Assembly: GCA_934229395.1 (NCBI GenBank) | Contig: CAKQDL010000003.1 | Span: 1 to 64,000 of the forward strand | Length of the DNA stretch: 64,000 nt | Source of the DNA: an uncultured Peptococcaceae bacterium | GTDB taxonomy: Bacteria; Bacillota; Peptococcia; Peptococcales; Peptococcaceae | Direction of reading: 5' to 3' | In this document: piece after piece, positions 1-8,140 of the stretch | How the letters are laid out: each line of letters starts with the position of its first letter | Numbering within the stretch: position 1 is the first letter of the stretch | Program-made: the position numbers and the translations under genes | The notes under the pieces: model-generated | Databases searched by the model: none | The model's input: the letters and a program-made list of their open reading frames with translations, nothing else | What the model was told of the DNA's origin: nothing

Positions 1-5
1 AGAAA

Positions 6-45
6 AATAAGGGAGAGAGATTCGTGCGAATCTCTCTCCCTTATT
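6..45. terminator. Bidirectional intrinsic terminator after carB
   Basis: A near-perfect 19-bp inverted repeat (arms 6-24 and 27-45) with a very short loop. On the minus strand it is followed by a run of T (complement of positions 1-7), so it ends the carB transcript. The plus strand also has a T-rich flank (44-50), so it could stop traffic coming from either side. Confidence 0.85.
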
Positions 46-100
46 TATTTGAGGTTGTCTATTTTCCGACAGCCCCCTTCTTTTGTTTTAGACGAGACAA

Positions 101-3100
101 TTATTTGATTTGAGAGTGATAGTATTGCAAGGATGTAACAGAGTTTTCTACAATTTCCTTACTTGCCTTAATGCCTTCAGTACTTGCCTTGGCAGCAGCC
201 ATGGTGGTGATGTATGGCACACGATGCTTGATTGCAGATTTTCTGATATAACTATCATCAGTGACTGCTTCCTTGCCGGAAGGCGTGTTGATGATTAGTT
301 GAATATGGCCGTTTGCGATTTCATCAGCGATGTTTGGACGACCTTCGTACATTTTGAAAATGGATTCAGAAGGAATACCAGCGTCGCTAATCATTTTATG
401 GCAGCCAGCTGTTGCGAGAATTTTGAAGCCCAAATGATGGAAAGCTTGCGCAACTTCTACGAGTTCATCTTTATCGCGGTTGCATACGCTTAGAAGCACT
501 GTGCCTTCAGATGGTAGCTTTGCGCTTTGAGTGGCTTCTTGGGCTTTGTAGTAAGCTTCGCCAAAGGAAGAGGATAAGCCAAGAACTTCGCCGGTAGAAC
601 GCATTTCCGGCCCTAAAATAGGGTCAACTTCAGGGAAGCTTGAGAATGGGAACACCGCTTCTTTTACGCCATAGTGGTGAATTTCATGATCCTTCAGTGC
701 AGAGACTGGGGAATCCTTACCTGTAAGTGAAGCTGTCATGATTTCAGTTGCAATTTTCACCATGTTGATATTGCATACTTTAGATACAAGTGGCACCGTT
801 CTAGATGCGCGTGGGTTGGCTTCAAGAACGTAAACCACACCGTTTTCAATAGCGTATTGCATATTCATAAGACCGGAAACGTTCATTTCAACAGCAATAC
901 GCTTGGTATAATCCTTGATGGTTGCAATTTGTTCATCAGAAAGGTTCTTGGATGGTAAAATGCAGGCTGAGTCGCCAGAGTGAATACCGGCTAGTTCAAT
1001 ATGCTCCATCACAGCCGGTACAAAGCAATTTTCACCATCACTAATTGCATCAGCTTCACATTCCATAGCGTGATTTAGGAAACGGTCAATGAGAATTGGT
1101 CTGTCTGGAGTAACACCTACCGCTGCGGACATATAGACGCGCATCATTTCATCGTCATGGACGATTTCCATGCCGCGACCGCCGAGAACATAAGAAGGAC
1201 GAACCATTACAGGATAACCAATACGGTTGGCGATTTCGAGCGCTTCATCAACATTGACAGCCATACCAGATTCTGGCATTGGAATTTCAAGACGTTCCAT
1301 CATATCACGGAAATGATCGCGGTCCTCTGCAAGGTCGATGGTTTCAGGCGTGGTGCCAAGAATGCAAACGCCGTTTTCCTTTAGTGCAGAAGCAAGGTTC
1401 AATGGTGTTTGACCACCAAACTGTGCGATAACACCAACCGGTTGTTCCTTTTCATAGATGCTAAGAACATCTTCGAGAGTAAGCGGCTCGAAGTAGAGCT
1501 TGTCAGAAGTGTCGTAGTCAGTAGAAACTGTTTCAGGGTTGCAGTTAACAATAATAGACTCAAAGCCCATTTCTTTTAGAGCCAAAGCCGCGTGAACACA
1601 GCAGTAGTCGAATTCAATACCTTGACCAATTCTGTTAGGGCCACCGCCTAGAATCATAACCTTAGGTTTATCGGTATTAACAGGGCTGTTGTCTTTATCC
1701 AAATGATAGGTAGAGTAGTAGTAAGCCGCATCTTCAGTACCGCTTACATGAATGCCCTCCCATGCTTCGCGAATATCAGCAGCATAACGTGCATTGCGAA
1801 TGGCATCTTCAGGAACTCCGAGAAGCTGAGAGAGATAACGGTCGCTAAAACCATCTAACTTTGCTTGTTTTAATACATTTGTTTCCGGAACTTGACCTTT
1901 TAAGGAAAGTAAGGCATTTTCTTCTTGAACCAATTCGAGCATTTGTTCAAGGAAGTAGTGCTTGATTTTTGTTAATTCATAGATTTCTTCTACAGTTGCC
2001 CCCTTGCGTAATGCTTCATACATGATGAATTGACGTTCGCTAGAAGGTGTGCGAAGCATAGCTAACAACTCTTCTTTAGATAGCTCATTGAAGTTTTTTG
2101 CAAAGCCAAGGCCATAACGGCCAATTTCCAAGCTGCGAATAGCTTTTTGGAAGGCTTCCTTGTATGTTTTGCCAATACTCATAACTTCGCCTACAGCACG
2201 CATTTGAGTTCCGAGCTTATCCTCAGAGCCTTTGAATTTTTCGAAGGCCCAACGTGCAAATTTGATAACGATATAATCTCCGCCTGGAGTATATTTATCT
2301 AGAGTGCCACACTTTCCGCATGGAATTTCGTCAAGGGTAAGACCGCAAGCGAGCATCGCAGATACAAGCGCAATTGGAAAACCTGTAGCTTTGGATGCGA
2401 GAGCAGAGGAGCGGGAGGTGCGCGGATTGATTTCTATAACTACAATTCTATCGGTTACAGGATCGTGAGCGAATTGGCAGTTGCATCCGCCAATAACTTC
2501 AATTGCCTCTACAATACGATAGGAATAATCTTGAAGACGAGCTTGAACCTCTTCAGAGATGGTGAGCATTGGTGCTGAGCAGAAAGAATCGCCAGTATGA
2601 ACGCCGAGTGGGTCGATGTTTTCGATGAAGCAGACAGTAATAACCTGGCCTTTTGCATCGCGAACAACTTCTAGTTCTAATTCTTCCCAACCGGTAATAC
2701 ATTCTTCAATAAGCACTTGACCAACGAGGCTTGCTTGAAGGCCGCGCGCGCAGACCACTTTTAGTTCGTCGATATTGTATACAATGCCGCCGCCAGCACC
2801 ACCCATGGTATAGGCTGGGCGCAAAACAACTGGATAATGAAGCTCTTCGGCAATTTCCAAGGCTTCCTCAACACTGTAGGCAACCTGGCTTTTTGCCATT
2901 TCAATGCCGAGTTTATCCATTGTTTTTTTAAATTCAATGCGGTCTTCGCCACGTTCAATGGCGTCGACTTGAACACCAATAACCTTTACGTTGTATTTGT
3001 CCAATACACCTGCTTCAGAAAGTTCAGAGCAGAGGTTGAGCCCGGATTGGCCACCAAGATTTGGCAAAAGGGCGTCTGGTCGTTCTTTGTCGATGATTTG

Positions 3101-3325
3101 CGTAAGACGTTCCAAGTTGAGTGGTTCGATGTAAGTGATATCAGCAGTATCAGGGTCGGTCATAATTGTTGCAGGATTTGAGTTAACAAGAACAATTTCA
3201 TAACCGAGTTGACGTAACGCTTTGCAAGCTTGGGTACCGGAATAGTCAAATTCACATGCCTGACCAATAATAATAGGGCCAGAACCGATAATCATAATTT
3301 TATTGATATCTTCTTTTTTTGGCAT
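101..3325 (-). CDS. carB: Carbamoyl-phosphate synthase large subunit
   Basis: The 1074-residue product has the full family length. It makes carbamoyl phosphate from bicarbonate, ammonia (channelled from the glutaminase subunit CarA) and two ATP, for pyrimidine and arginine synthesis. Two tandem ATP-grasp halves are visible, each opening with a glycine-rich segment (GSGPIIIGQACEFDYSG near residue 13, GGGPNRIGQGIEFDY near 560), followed by a C-terminal MGS-like allosteric domain from about residue 930. An AGGGAG ribosome site precedes the ATG. No carA lies beside it: the upstream neighbour is a divergent CBS gene, and a terminator follows directly. The small subunit must therefore be encoded elsewhere or beyond the window edge. 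Confidence 0.97.
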   Translation of the reverse strand: MPKKEDINKIMIIGSGPIIIGQACEFDYSGTQACKALRQLGYEIVLVNSNPATIMTDPDTADITYIEPLNLERLTQIIDKERPDALLPNLGGQSGLNLCSELSEAGVLDKYNVKVIGVQVDAIERGEDRIEFKKTMDKLGIEMAKSQVAYSVEEALEIAEELHYPVVLRPAYTMGGAGGGIVYNIDELKVVCARGLQASLVGQVLIEECITGWEELELEVVRDAKGQVITVCFIENIDPLGVHTGDSFCSAPMLTISEEVQARLQDYSYRIVEAIEVIGGCNCQFAHDPVTDRIVVIEINPRTSRSSALASKATGFPIALVSAMLACGLTLDEIPCGKCGTLDKYTPGGDYIVIKFARWAFEKFKGSEDKLGTQMRAVGEVMSIGKTYKEAFQKAIRSLEIGRYGLGFAKNFNELSKEELLAMLRTPSSERQFIMYEALRKGATVEEIYELTKIKHYFLEQMLELVQEENALLSLKGQVPETNVLKQAKLDGFSDRYLSQLLGVPEDAIRNARYAADIREAWEGIHVSGTEDAAYYYSTYHLDKDNSPVNTDKPKVMILGGGPNRIGQGIEFDYCCVHAALALKEMGFESIIVNCNPETVSTDYDTSDKLYFEPLTLEDVLSIYEKEQPVGVIAQFGGQTPLNLASALKENGVCILGTTPETIDLAEDRDHFRDMMERLEIPMPESGMAVNVDEALEIANRIGYPVMVRPSYVLGGRGMEIVHDDEMMRVYMSAAVGVTPDRPILIDRFLNHAMECEADAISDGENCFVPAVMEHIELAGIHSGDSACILPSKNLSDEQIATIKDYTKRIAVEMNVSGLMNMQYAIENGVVYVLEANPRASRTVPLVSKVCNINMVKIATEIMTASLTGKDSPVSALKDHEIHHYGVKEAVFPFSSFPEVDPILGPEMRSTGEVLGLSSSFGEAYYKAQEATQSAKLPSEGTVLLSVCNRDKDELVEVAQAFHHLGFKILATAGCHKMISDAGIPSESIFKMYEGRPNIADEIANGHIQLIINTPSGKEAVTDDSYIRKSAIKHRVPYITTMAAAKASTEGIKASKEIVENSVTSLQYYHSQIK

Positions 3326-3410
3326 AGCTATCTCCCTTGTGTCATATATTCAGAAGAAAATCTGTCTAATATATGCGCTTGGTTTTCAAAAAGCGCATTC
3401 TTCATATCAT

Positions 3411-3437
3411 TTTATAACAAGTCATAAATGTGGTCAA
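3411..3437 (-). promoter_or_regulatory. Candidate promoter for carB
   Basis: On the minus strand TTGACC (3432-3437) and TATAAA (3411-3416) are 15 bp apart, slightly short for a sigma-70-type promoter. It stands back to back with the promoter of the divergent CBS gene about 30 bp away. No PyrR-type attenuator hairpin was recognised between it and the carB start. Confidence 0.4.
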
Positions 3438-3469
3438 TAGTGGGCTTAGTGAAGTCTAAATAACAACTT

Positions 3470-3498
3470 TTGACCTGTTTTACATGTCATGTTATACT
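3470..3498 (+). promoter_or_regulatory. Promoter of the CBS/ThrE/Fe-S operon
   Basis: TTGACC (3470-3475), a 17-bp spacer and TATACT (3493-3498) form a good housekeeping-type promoter. Transcription would start near 3505. The short leader then carries a small inverted repeat, CAGAGT/ACTCTG (3511-3516 and 3522-3527), before the AAGGAGG ribosome site at 3538-3544. Confidence 0.7.
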
Positions 3499-3551
3499 AA
3501 TTTTGATCAGCAGAGTTTTTGACTCTGTTTAATAGGTAAGGAGGAATTGCT

Positions 3552-4052
3552 ATGTTACTCAAAGAGATTATGACCAAGGATGTACTTACGCTTTCACCAA
3601 ACGATTCATTAGAGACAGCCGCAAAATTATTGGTCGAGAATGGTGTAAGCGGTGCGCCCGTTATTGATGCGTTTAGCAACGTAATCGGGATGCTTACAGA
3701 AGGTGATTTGGTGCGACAACAGAAGCCTATTACCAAACCTATTTTTTTAATGTTTTTGGATAGTGCATTTCCAATTAATTTTAAGATGATTAACAAGGAT
3801 TTAGAAGCCATGACTGCGACGAAGGTGAGTCAGCTTATGACAAAAGATGTAATTTCGTTGCATGAGTACGATGAAGTTGCAGAGGCTGCAGAATATATGA
3901 TTGAAAAAAATATCAATCGTGTTCCGATTATAAATGATGATGGACAGCTTTTGGGAATCGTTACACGTCATGATATTGTCAGAGCTGCTTACTTAGAAGC
4001 GCACAATCAAGACGAAACAAGCGGAGTGAGTCAAGAACAAGAGCATGAATGA
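3552..4052 (+). CDS. CBS-domain pair protein
   Basis: The 166-residue protein consists almost entirely of two CBS motifs, at about residues 1-60 (MTKDVLTLSPNDSLETAAKLL) and 95-155 (MTKDVISLHEYDEVAEAAEYM). Such Bateman modules bind adenine nucleotides or SAM and usually act as energy or ligand sensors. No catalytic or transport domain is attached, so the partner is unknown. The start is set by AAGGAGG 7 nt upstream of the ATG. Its 3' end overlaps the ThrE-type gene by 8 nt, so the two are translationally coupled. A role in regulating the exporter is possible but is only inference from position. Confidence 0.85.
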   Translation: MLLKEIMTKDVLTLSPNDSLETAAKLLVENGVSGAPVIDAFSNVIGMLTEGDLVRQQKPITKPIFLMFLDSAFPINFKMINKDLEAMTATKVSQLMTKDVISLHEYDEVAEAAEYMIEKNINRVPIINDDGQLLGIVTRHDIVRAAYLEAHNQDETSGVSQEQEHE

Positions 4053-4824
4053 AAAATATAATTATCAGTTGGCATTAAAAATGGCCGCGATGTTAGGTGT
4101 TCGCCTAATGGGTAGTGGTGCAGAAATATACCGTGTGGAAGAATCTATGCACCATGTGCTTAAAGCTTACGGCGTTAAACGTGTGGATGCATATGTTACG
4201 CCAAACATGTTGATGATAACTATTGAAACTGAGGATGAAAAATCCTATACAAAGATGAGACGTGTTTATCATAGTGATCCAAATTTTGAGCGACTCGCAA
4301 AATTGAACGATTTTTCAAGAAGAATATCCGTGCAGCCGATTCCAATCAAAGATGCTATTGCTGAGTTGGATGAAATTGATCATACAAAGAACTACTCCAT
4401 GCCAGTTATTTGGATAAGCTATTGTCTTTCGGCGGCTGGTTTTTGTGTAATGGTTGGTGGCAGTCTTTATGATGGATTGGTGGCGATGATATGTGTGCTT
4501 TTGGCACGTATTGTTTGTTTTCCTATGGATGTATACCATGCAAATAGCTTTTTTATAACAGCAGTTGCAAGTTTTATTCATAATACTGTTGCGTTTGCAT
4601 TTGCAGAAATGTTTTCGGTCCTGCAAGTGAATACCATCGTTACAGGGACGCTTATGATGCTTTTTCCAGGAGTTGCTTTTATGACCGCAATTCGGGATGT
4701 TATAGCACGTGATTTAAACTCGGGGATGATAGAAATGCTTCAGGCCGTTGTAGTAGCTTGTGCTATTGCCGTGGGTACTGCTATGGCGTATGGTTTGTTT
4801 CCTGCGATTGTGAGGCTTATATGA
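4045..4824 (+). CDS. ThrE-type exporter, large (N-terminal) component
   Basis: The 259-residue protein matches the DUF1212/ThrE family that exports threonine and serine in actinobacteria. A soluble N-terminal part (about residues 1-115, containing the typical GSGAEIYRVEESM segment) is followed by about five hydrophobic spans. In Corynebacterium ThrE is a single polypeptide; here, as in many Bacillota, the last membrane domain is a separate gene directly downstream, joined by an ATGA overlap. Substrate is inferred from the family, not visible in the sequence. It probably sits in the cytoplasmic membrane with the downstream protein. Confidence 0.8.
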   Translation: MNEKYNYQLALKMAAMLGVRLMGSGAEIYRVEESMHHVLKAYGVKRVDAYVTPNMLMITIETEDEKSYTKMRRVYHSDPNFERLAKLNDFSRRISVQPIPIKDAIAELDEIDHTKNYSMPVIWISYCLSAAGFCVMVGGSLYDGLVAMICVLLARIVCFPMDVYHANSFFITAVASFIHNTVAFAFAEMFSVLQVNTIVTGTLMMLFPGVAFMTAIRDVIARDLNSGMIEMLQAVVVACAIAVGTAMAYGLFPAIVRLI

Positions 4825-5285
4825 TGACGTATTTAGGCGCTTTTGTTGCGTCTTTATTCTACGCTGTATTATATAATACTAGAGGTTGGCTTTTGGTGCA
4901 TTGTGCTTTTTGCGGACTCTTAGGAATGATTGTCTTTAATATGCTTCAAGGCCATAATATAGTTATACAGTTTTTACTCCCAACCATTGTTATGTGTTTA
5001 TATGCAGAGGTTCTCGCGCGTGTTTGCAAAGTTCCGGTAATGGTTATTACAACGATAGGCATTTTGCCAATTGTGCCAGGTGCAGGTGTTTATAATACAA
5101 TCGATAGCTTATTAAATAGCCATATGGATGAATGTTATTCATATGGCATTAATACGTTGCTTTCAGCTGGTGCAATGGCACTTGGTTTGGTTTTGGTTTC
5201 GTCTTTTGTGAGACTGATTAAAACTATTAGACGACAACTACCACTCGGGAAGAAAGATAGAAAATCGTTTGTACGGATGCGTTAA
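4821..5285 (+). CDS. ThrE-type exporter, small (C-terminal) component
   Basis: I place the start at the ATG at 4821, which overlaps the upstream stop codon (ATGA), giving 154 residues; a second ATG follows at 4824. A longer reading from 4758 would run inside the upstream gene and is unlikely. The product is a ThrE_2/DUF3815-like membrane protein with about four to five hydrophobic segments and a conserved GILPIVPGAGVYNT loop near residue 80. It probably forms a heteromeric transporter with the preceding protein. A basic tail ends it. Confidence 0.8.
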   Translation: MMTYLGAFVASLFYAVLYNTRGWLLVHCAFCGLLGMIVFNMLQGHNIVIQFLLPTIVMCLYAEVLARVCKVPVMVITTIGILPIVPGAGVYNTIDSLLNSHMDECYSYGINTLLSAGAMALGLVLVSSFVRLIKTIRRQLPLGKKDRKSFVRMR

Positions 5286-5308
5286 TATTGCGCCAGAAGG
5301 AGGATACA

Positions 5309-6385
5309 GTGAAGATTGATGAATTAATAAATATCGCGAAACCAGTAAAATTACATGCGAATAGATGCATTCAATCATTCTCCTTTCGGGCAACTTGTAA
5401 ACAGTGCGTACAAATATGTCCGGATCACTCTATAGCAATGATAGAGAACCATATTGATGTTCATAGCTGTGTCGGATGTGGAAAATGCGTTCAGGTTTGT
5501 AATCACGATGTTTTTGAAATGGATTTTCCTAGTGTTTTGCAAAGTGACACAAAAGGCTTTTTGATTTTGTGTTGCAAAAAGGAAGGGCTTATTGATTTGC
5601 CTGTTGTTCAATGTGACTGCTTAAATCAATTTACCTTTCTACAGCTCGCCTTGATGGTACGACATTTCGGAAAAATATATTTATATCATGATGAGAAAAC
5701 CTGTATACATTGTCAAAATATGTGGTTCCCAAATGGTCAAATAGAGTTGATGAAAAGATATGGCTTAGAGGCATATGCTTCAAAGATTATTATTTTAAAT
5801 AATCAAGAAGACTTGAAGAAATTCGTTGCGCATGAAGGCCTAGACATCAATCAAAGAAGATCGTTTATTCAGAATCAATTTAAAGGCTTGAAGTCAATAA
5901 CCTTAAAATATGCTAAAGAAACAGCAGATGCTTATGTTTCTGCTGTCGGTGAATCATTGTCAACAAAGTCTCAGTCCTTTGAAAAAGCACAAGCGCATGC
6001 TATGCTCTTATCAGAATTATATAGTGAATCGGACACTAAGGAAGATGAATGCATTCCGCTTAAGAAGCTTTCTAATAGCGCCTGCCGATATTGTCATATT
6101 TGCGAAAAACTTTGTCCGTGGGATGCAATTGCGATTGTTGAAGAAGAGGGGAAGGCGGTGTTAGCGCACCATGATGTCCTGTGTGCTAGGTGCGGTTTGT
6201 GTATAGATTTATGCCCGGAAAAAGGGCTTCTTTGGACACAAGGATTACAGGTAAAAGATGTAAAAACGCCTCGGTGGCGCATTTTAAATGAAGCTGAGGC
6301 GGCAACGTGCGAATGCTGTGGCGAATTATTTTATCCAACAAAAGAAAAACAAACAATATGTAGTTTTTGTACGAACAAGAAATGA
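5309..6385 (+). CDS. Multi-cluster 4Fe-4S protein with C-terminal zinc-ribbon-like tail
   Basis: I choose the GTG at 5309 because AGAAGGAGG (5295-5303) sits just upstream; an in-frame TTG at 5288 has no such site. The 358-residue protein has two ferredoxin motifs near the N-terminus (C20, C30xxC33xxxC37P and C54xxCxxCxxxC64). Cysteine pairs follow around residues 87, 100 and 135, then a second two-cluster ferredoxin domain at about 258-306 (CRYCHICEKLCP, CARCGLCIDLCP). A CxxC...CxxC tail (about 335-355) resembles a zinc ribbon. It is probably a cytoplasmic electron-transfer protein. I recognise no specific enzyme, and its link to the exporter is positional only. Confidence 0.75.
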   Translation: MKIDELINIAKPVKLHANRCIQSFSFRATCKQCVQICPDHSIAMIENHIDVHSCVGCGKCVQVCNHDVFEMDFPSVLQSDTKGFLILCCKKEGLIDLPVVQCDCLNQFTFLQLALMVRHFGKIYLYHDEKTCIHCQNMWFPNGQIELMKRYGLEAYASKIIILNNQEDLKKFVAHEGLDINQRRSFIQNQFKGLKSITLKYAKETADAYVSAVGESLSTKSQSFEKAQAHAMLLSELYSESDTKEDECIPLKKLSNSACRYCHICEKLCPWDAIAIVEEEGKAVLAHHDVLCARCGLCIDLCPEKGLLWTQGLQVKDVKTPRWRILNEAEAATCECCGELFYPTKEKQTICSFCTNKK

Positions 6386-6423
6386 AAAAGGCATTATCTC
6401 ATTGTTCAGAGATAATGCCTTTT
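6386..6423. terminator. Bidirectional terminator between the Fe-S gene and yebC
   Basis: A perfect 15-bp inverted repeat (arms 6386-6400 and 6409-6423) with an 8-nt loop, A-rich on the left and T-rich on the right. It serves the two convergent genes on either side. Confidence 0.9.
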
Positions 6424-6439
6424 GAAATTTTATGATAAA

Positions 6440-7153
6440 TTACTGCATATTAGTATAAACGTTTTGGATATCATCATCATTTTCCAAAGCATTCATCAAT
6501 TTTTCCATGCTGGTTTTCTTTTCGTCAGGAACTTCGGTGTATGTAGAAGGAAGCATGGTGATTTCACCGGAAATAAGAGGAATATTGTTGGTTTCTAAAG
6601 CTTCGCGAACAGCAACATAATCTTCAGGAGCTGTGATGATTTCGTAGTAGGTATCTTCAGAAGCAAAATCTTCTGCGCCAGCTTCCAATGCCATTTCCAT
6701 TAGTTCATCTTCACTGATTGGGCATGCTTCGTGATCTACAGCGAGTGCACCTTTTCGTTCAAACATAAAGCTAACGCAACCAGCAGTACCGAGATTACCA
6801 CCAAATTTGTCCAAGTGATGACGTACGTTACCAGCAGTACGATTTTTATTATCTGTTAAGCATTCAATGATAATAGCGACGCCAGCAGGACCGTATCCTT
6901 CGTATGTGATGTGCTCATAGTTTTCACCATCAGTGGCGCCAATCCCTTTTTTGATAGCACGATTAATGTTATCATTAGGCATGTTGTCGGCCTTGGCTTT
7001 ATCAATAGCAAGCTTTAATGCAGCGTTATATGCAGGATCACCGCCACCAGAACGAGCAGCAACAGTAATGTTGCGAGCATGTTTGGTGAATGCGCTAGAA
7101 CGCAAGCTGTCCATTTTGTTCTTTTTACCTTCGATATTATGAATACGACCCAT
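6440..7153 (-). CDS. yebC: YebC/PmpR (TACO1) family protein
   Basis: The 237-residue protein has family length and opens with MGRIHNIEGKKNKMD, slightly different from the usual MAGHSKW-type start but with the typical RARNI-like segment (KHARNITVAARSGG). Members bind DNA and act as transcription regulators in some bacteria; others help ribosomes translate proline-rich stretches. Which applies here cannot be told from sequence. It is a single gene with its own strong promoter and a terminator, divergent from dut. An AAGGAGAG site precedes the ATG. Confidence 0.92.
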   Translation of the reverse strand: MGRIHNIEGKKNKMDSLRSSAFTKHARNITVAARSGGGDPAYNAALKLAIDKAKADNMPNDNINRAIKKGIGATDGENYEHITYEGYGPAGVAIIIECLTDNKNRTAGNVRHHLDKFGGNLGTAGCVSFMFERKGALAVDHEACPISEDELMEMALEAGAEDFASEDTYYEIITAPEDYVAVREALETNNIPLISGEITMLPSTYTEVPDEKKTSMEKLMNALENDDDIQNVYTNMQ

Positions 7154-7189
7154 TAAAATCTCTCCTTAATTATATTTTGCGCACTTTCC

Positions 7190-7218
7190 ATTATAGTATT
7201 GTAGAACAAAATTTTCAA
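7190..7218 (-). promoter_or_regulatory. Promoter of yebC
   Basis: On the minus strand TTGAAA (7213-7218), exactly 17 bp, then TATAAT (7190-7195). This is one of the best-matching promoters in the window. Confidence 0.75.
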
Positions 7219-7239
7219 GAAGAAAGGGAAGAAAAAATT

Positions 7240-7743
7240 ATGATTAAATTTGAAAAAATAACAGAAAGCCAGTATTTGAAAGACTATATCAATAAAATCG
7301 AAGATTGTGCAAATAAAGCAAGTTCTGTATATCGTGAAATCGTATTACCAAGGCGTTCAACAAAAGGCTCTGCAGGGTACGATTTTTTTGCACCGTATGA
7401 TTTTGTTTTAAGACCTGGCGAACAAATAACAGTTTTAACGGGGATAAAAGTGCTGATGCCTTATGGCGTAGTGTTAATTATTGCGCCTAGAAGTGGCCAA
7501 GGTATACGCTATAAGCTGCAATTGATGAATACTCTTGGCGTAATTGACGCAGACTACAGTGAAGCGGAAAACGAAGGTCATATCATGATTGCGCTCTTTA
7601 ATGATTCACCTAATGGAGCCCATTTAGAAGTAAAAAAAGGGCAGGCTTTTGCCCAAGGCGTATTTTTGCCACATTATCTTACCGATGAAGATAAGGCTTG
7701 CGAACAAAGAACAGGAGGCTTTGGCAGCACAGATGATAGATAG
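7240..7743 (+). CDS. dut: dUTP diphosphatase (trimeric dUTPase)
   Basis: The start is taken at the ATG at 7240, behind an AGAAAGGGAAG site; an upstream in-frame start at 7177 would run through the yebC promoter. The 168-residue protein hydrolyses dUTP to dUMP, keeping uracil out of DNA and feeding dTMP synthesis. Family motifs are visible in order: GSAGYDFF (motif 1, about residue 45), PRSGQG (motif 2), GVIDADYSEAENEGHI (motif 3, with an insertion relative to the usual GVIDxDYRGEI form) and the C-terminal RTGGFGSTD arm (motif 5). The altered motif 3 is similar to divergent Bacillota/phage dUTPases. It stands alone on the plus strand. Confidence 0.88.
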   Translation: MIKFEKITESQYLKDYINKIEDCANKASSVYREIVLPRRSTKGSAGYDFFAPYDFVLRPGEQITVLTGIKVLMPYGVVLIIAPRSGQGIRYKLQLMNTLGVIDADYSEAENEGHIMIALFNDSPNGAHLEVKKGQAFAQGVFLPHYLTDEDKACEQRTGGFGSTDDR

Positions 7744-7935
7744 ATCACTTAATTTTCAGAAGTTAACATAATGCCAATTATGCGAAGTTTCATCCATGCT
7801 TAAATTACACAAAAAAACCTTACGCAAAACGTCATTTTCGGGATATCGTTTATAGTTATTAAGTGATGATTTGTTTCAATATTTATTATAGCGTTTTATT
7901 GAGAATGAAAGTTAATGTATCCTCTTTTTATGAAT
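7744..7935. other. Non-coding stretch with inverted repeats
   Basis: No gene is supported here. A perfect 10-bp inverted repeat (7744-7753 and 7858-7867, ATCACTTAAT and its complement) encloses about 104 bases. Inside is a smaller hairpin, CATAAT-gcca-ATTATG (7767-7782). No T-run follows the large repeat, so it is not an ordinary terminator for dut. It may be a small mobile-element remnant or part of an RNA fold. Confidence 0.4.
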
Positions 7936-7954
7936 TGCTTTGTGTATAATTATG

Positions 7955-8131
7955 CAGAAATAATGGAAGATATTTTTTGCGCTTCAGTTTGGCATCAAAC
8001 CCCTCCTCTCGTCACCGTCGTAGAGGAAAAGAAAAGTTTGAAAGTAATATAAAGGATATATTCCCATCGAAATCAGCGAAGAACAAAAAAACTCTGCTTC
8101 GGTTTGTTGCGAATCCGAAACAGAGTTTTTT
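7955..8131 (+). ncRNA. Candidate small RNA, possibly 6S-like
   Basis: A TATAAT box at 7945-7950 (approximate; the -35 region is weak) points to a start near 7955, and a strong terminator ends the unit at 8131, giving about 180 nt. The interior folds as a rod. A closing helix pairs GGAAgATAT (7964-7972) with ATATaTTCC (8056-8064). A large asymmetric bubble follows, then TCAAAC/GTTTGA (about 7994-7999 and 8035-8040), and finally CCTCT/AGAGG capping a loop. A closing stem, central bubble and apical hairpin in about 180 nt is the architecture of 6S RNA, which sequesters RNA polymerase. I could not match any conserved 6S sequence, so the identity is inference. No open reading frame with a ribosome site fits here. 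Confidence 0.4.
8086..8131. terminator. Bidirectional terminator between the small RNA and the ylbF-family gene
   Basis: Arms AAAAAACTCTG (8086-8096) and CAGAGTTTTTT (8121-8131) pair perfectly, with an inner TTCGG/CCGAA pairing. T-runs occur on both strands. Confidence 0.88.
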
Positions 8132-8140
8132 ACTTTTTAA

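Noticed and set aside
4758..4820. Longer N-terminus for the small ThrE-type component
   Set aside because: It would lie entirely inside the upstream gene, while an ATGA overlap gives a natural coupled start at 4821.
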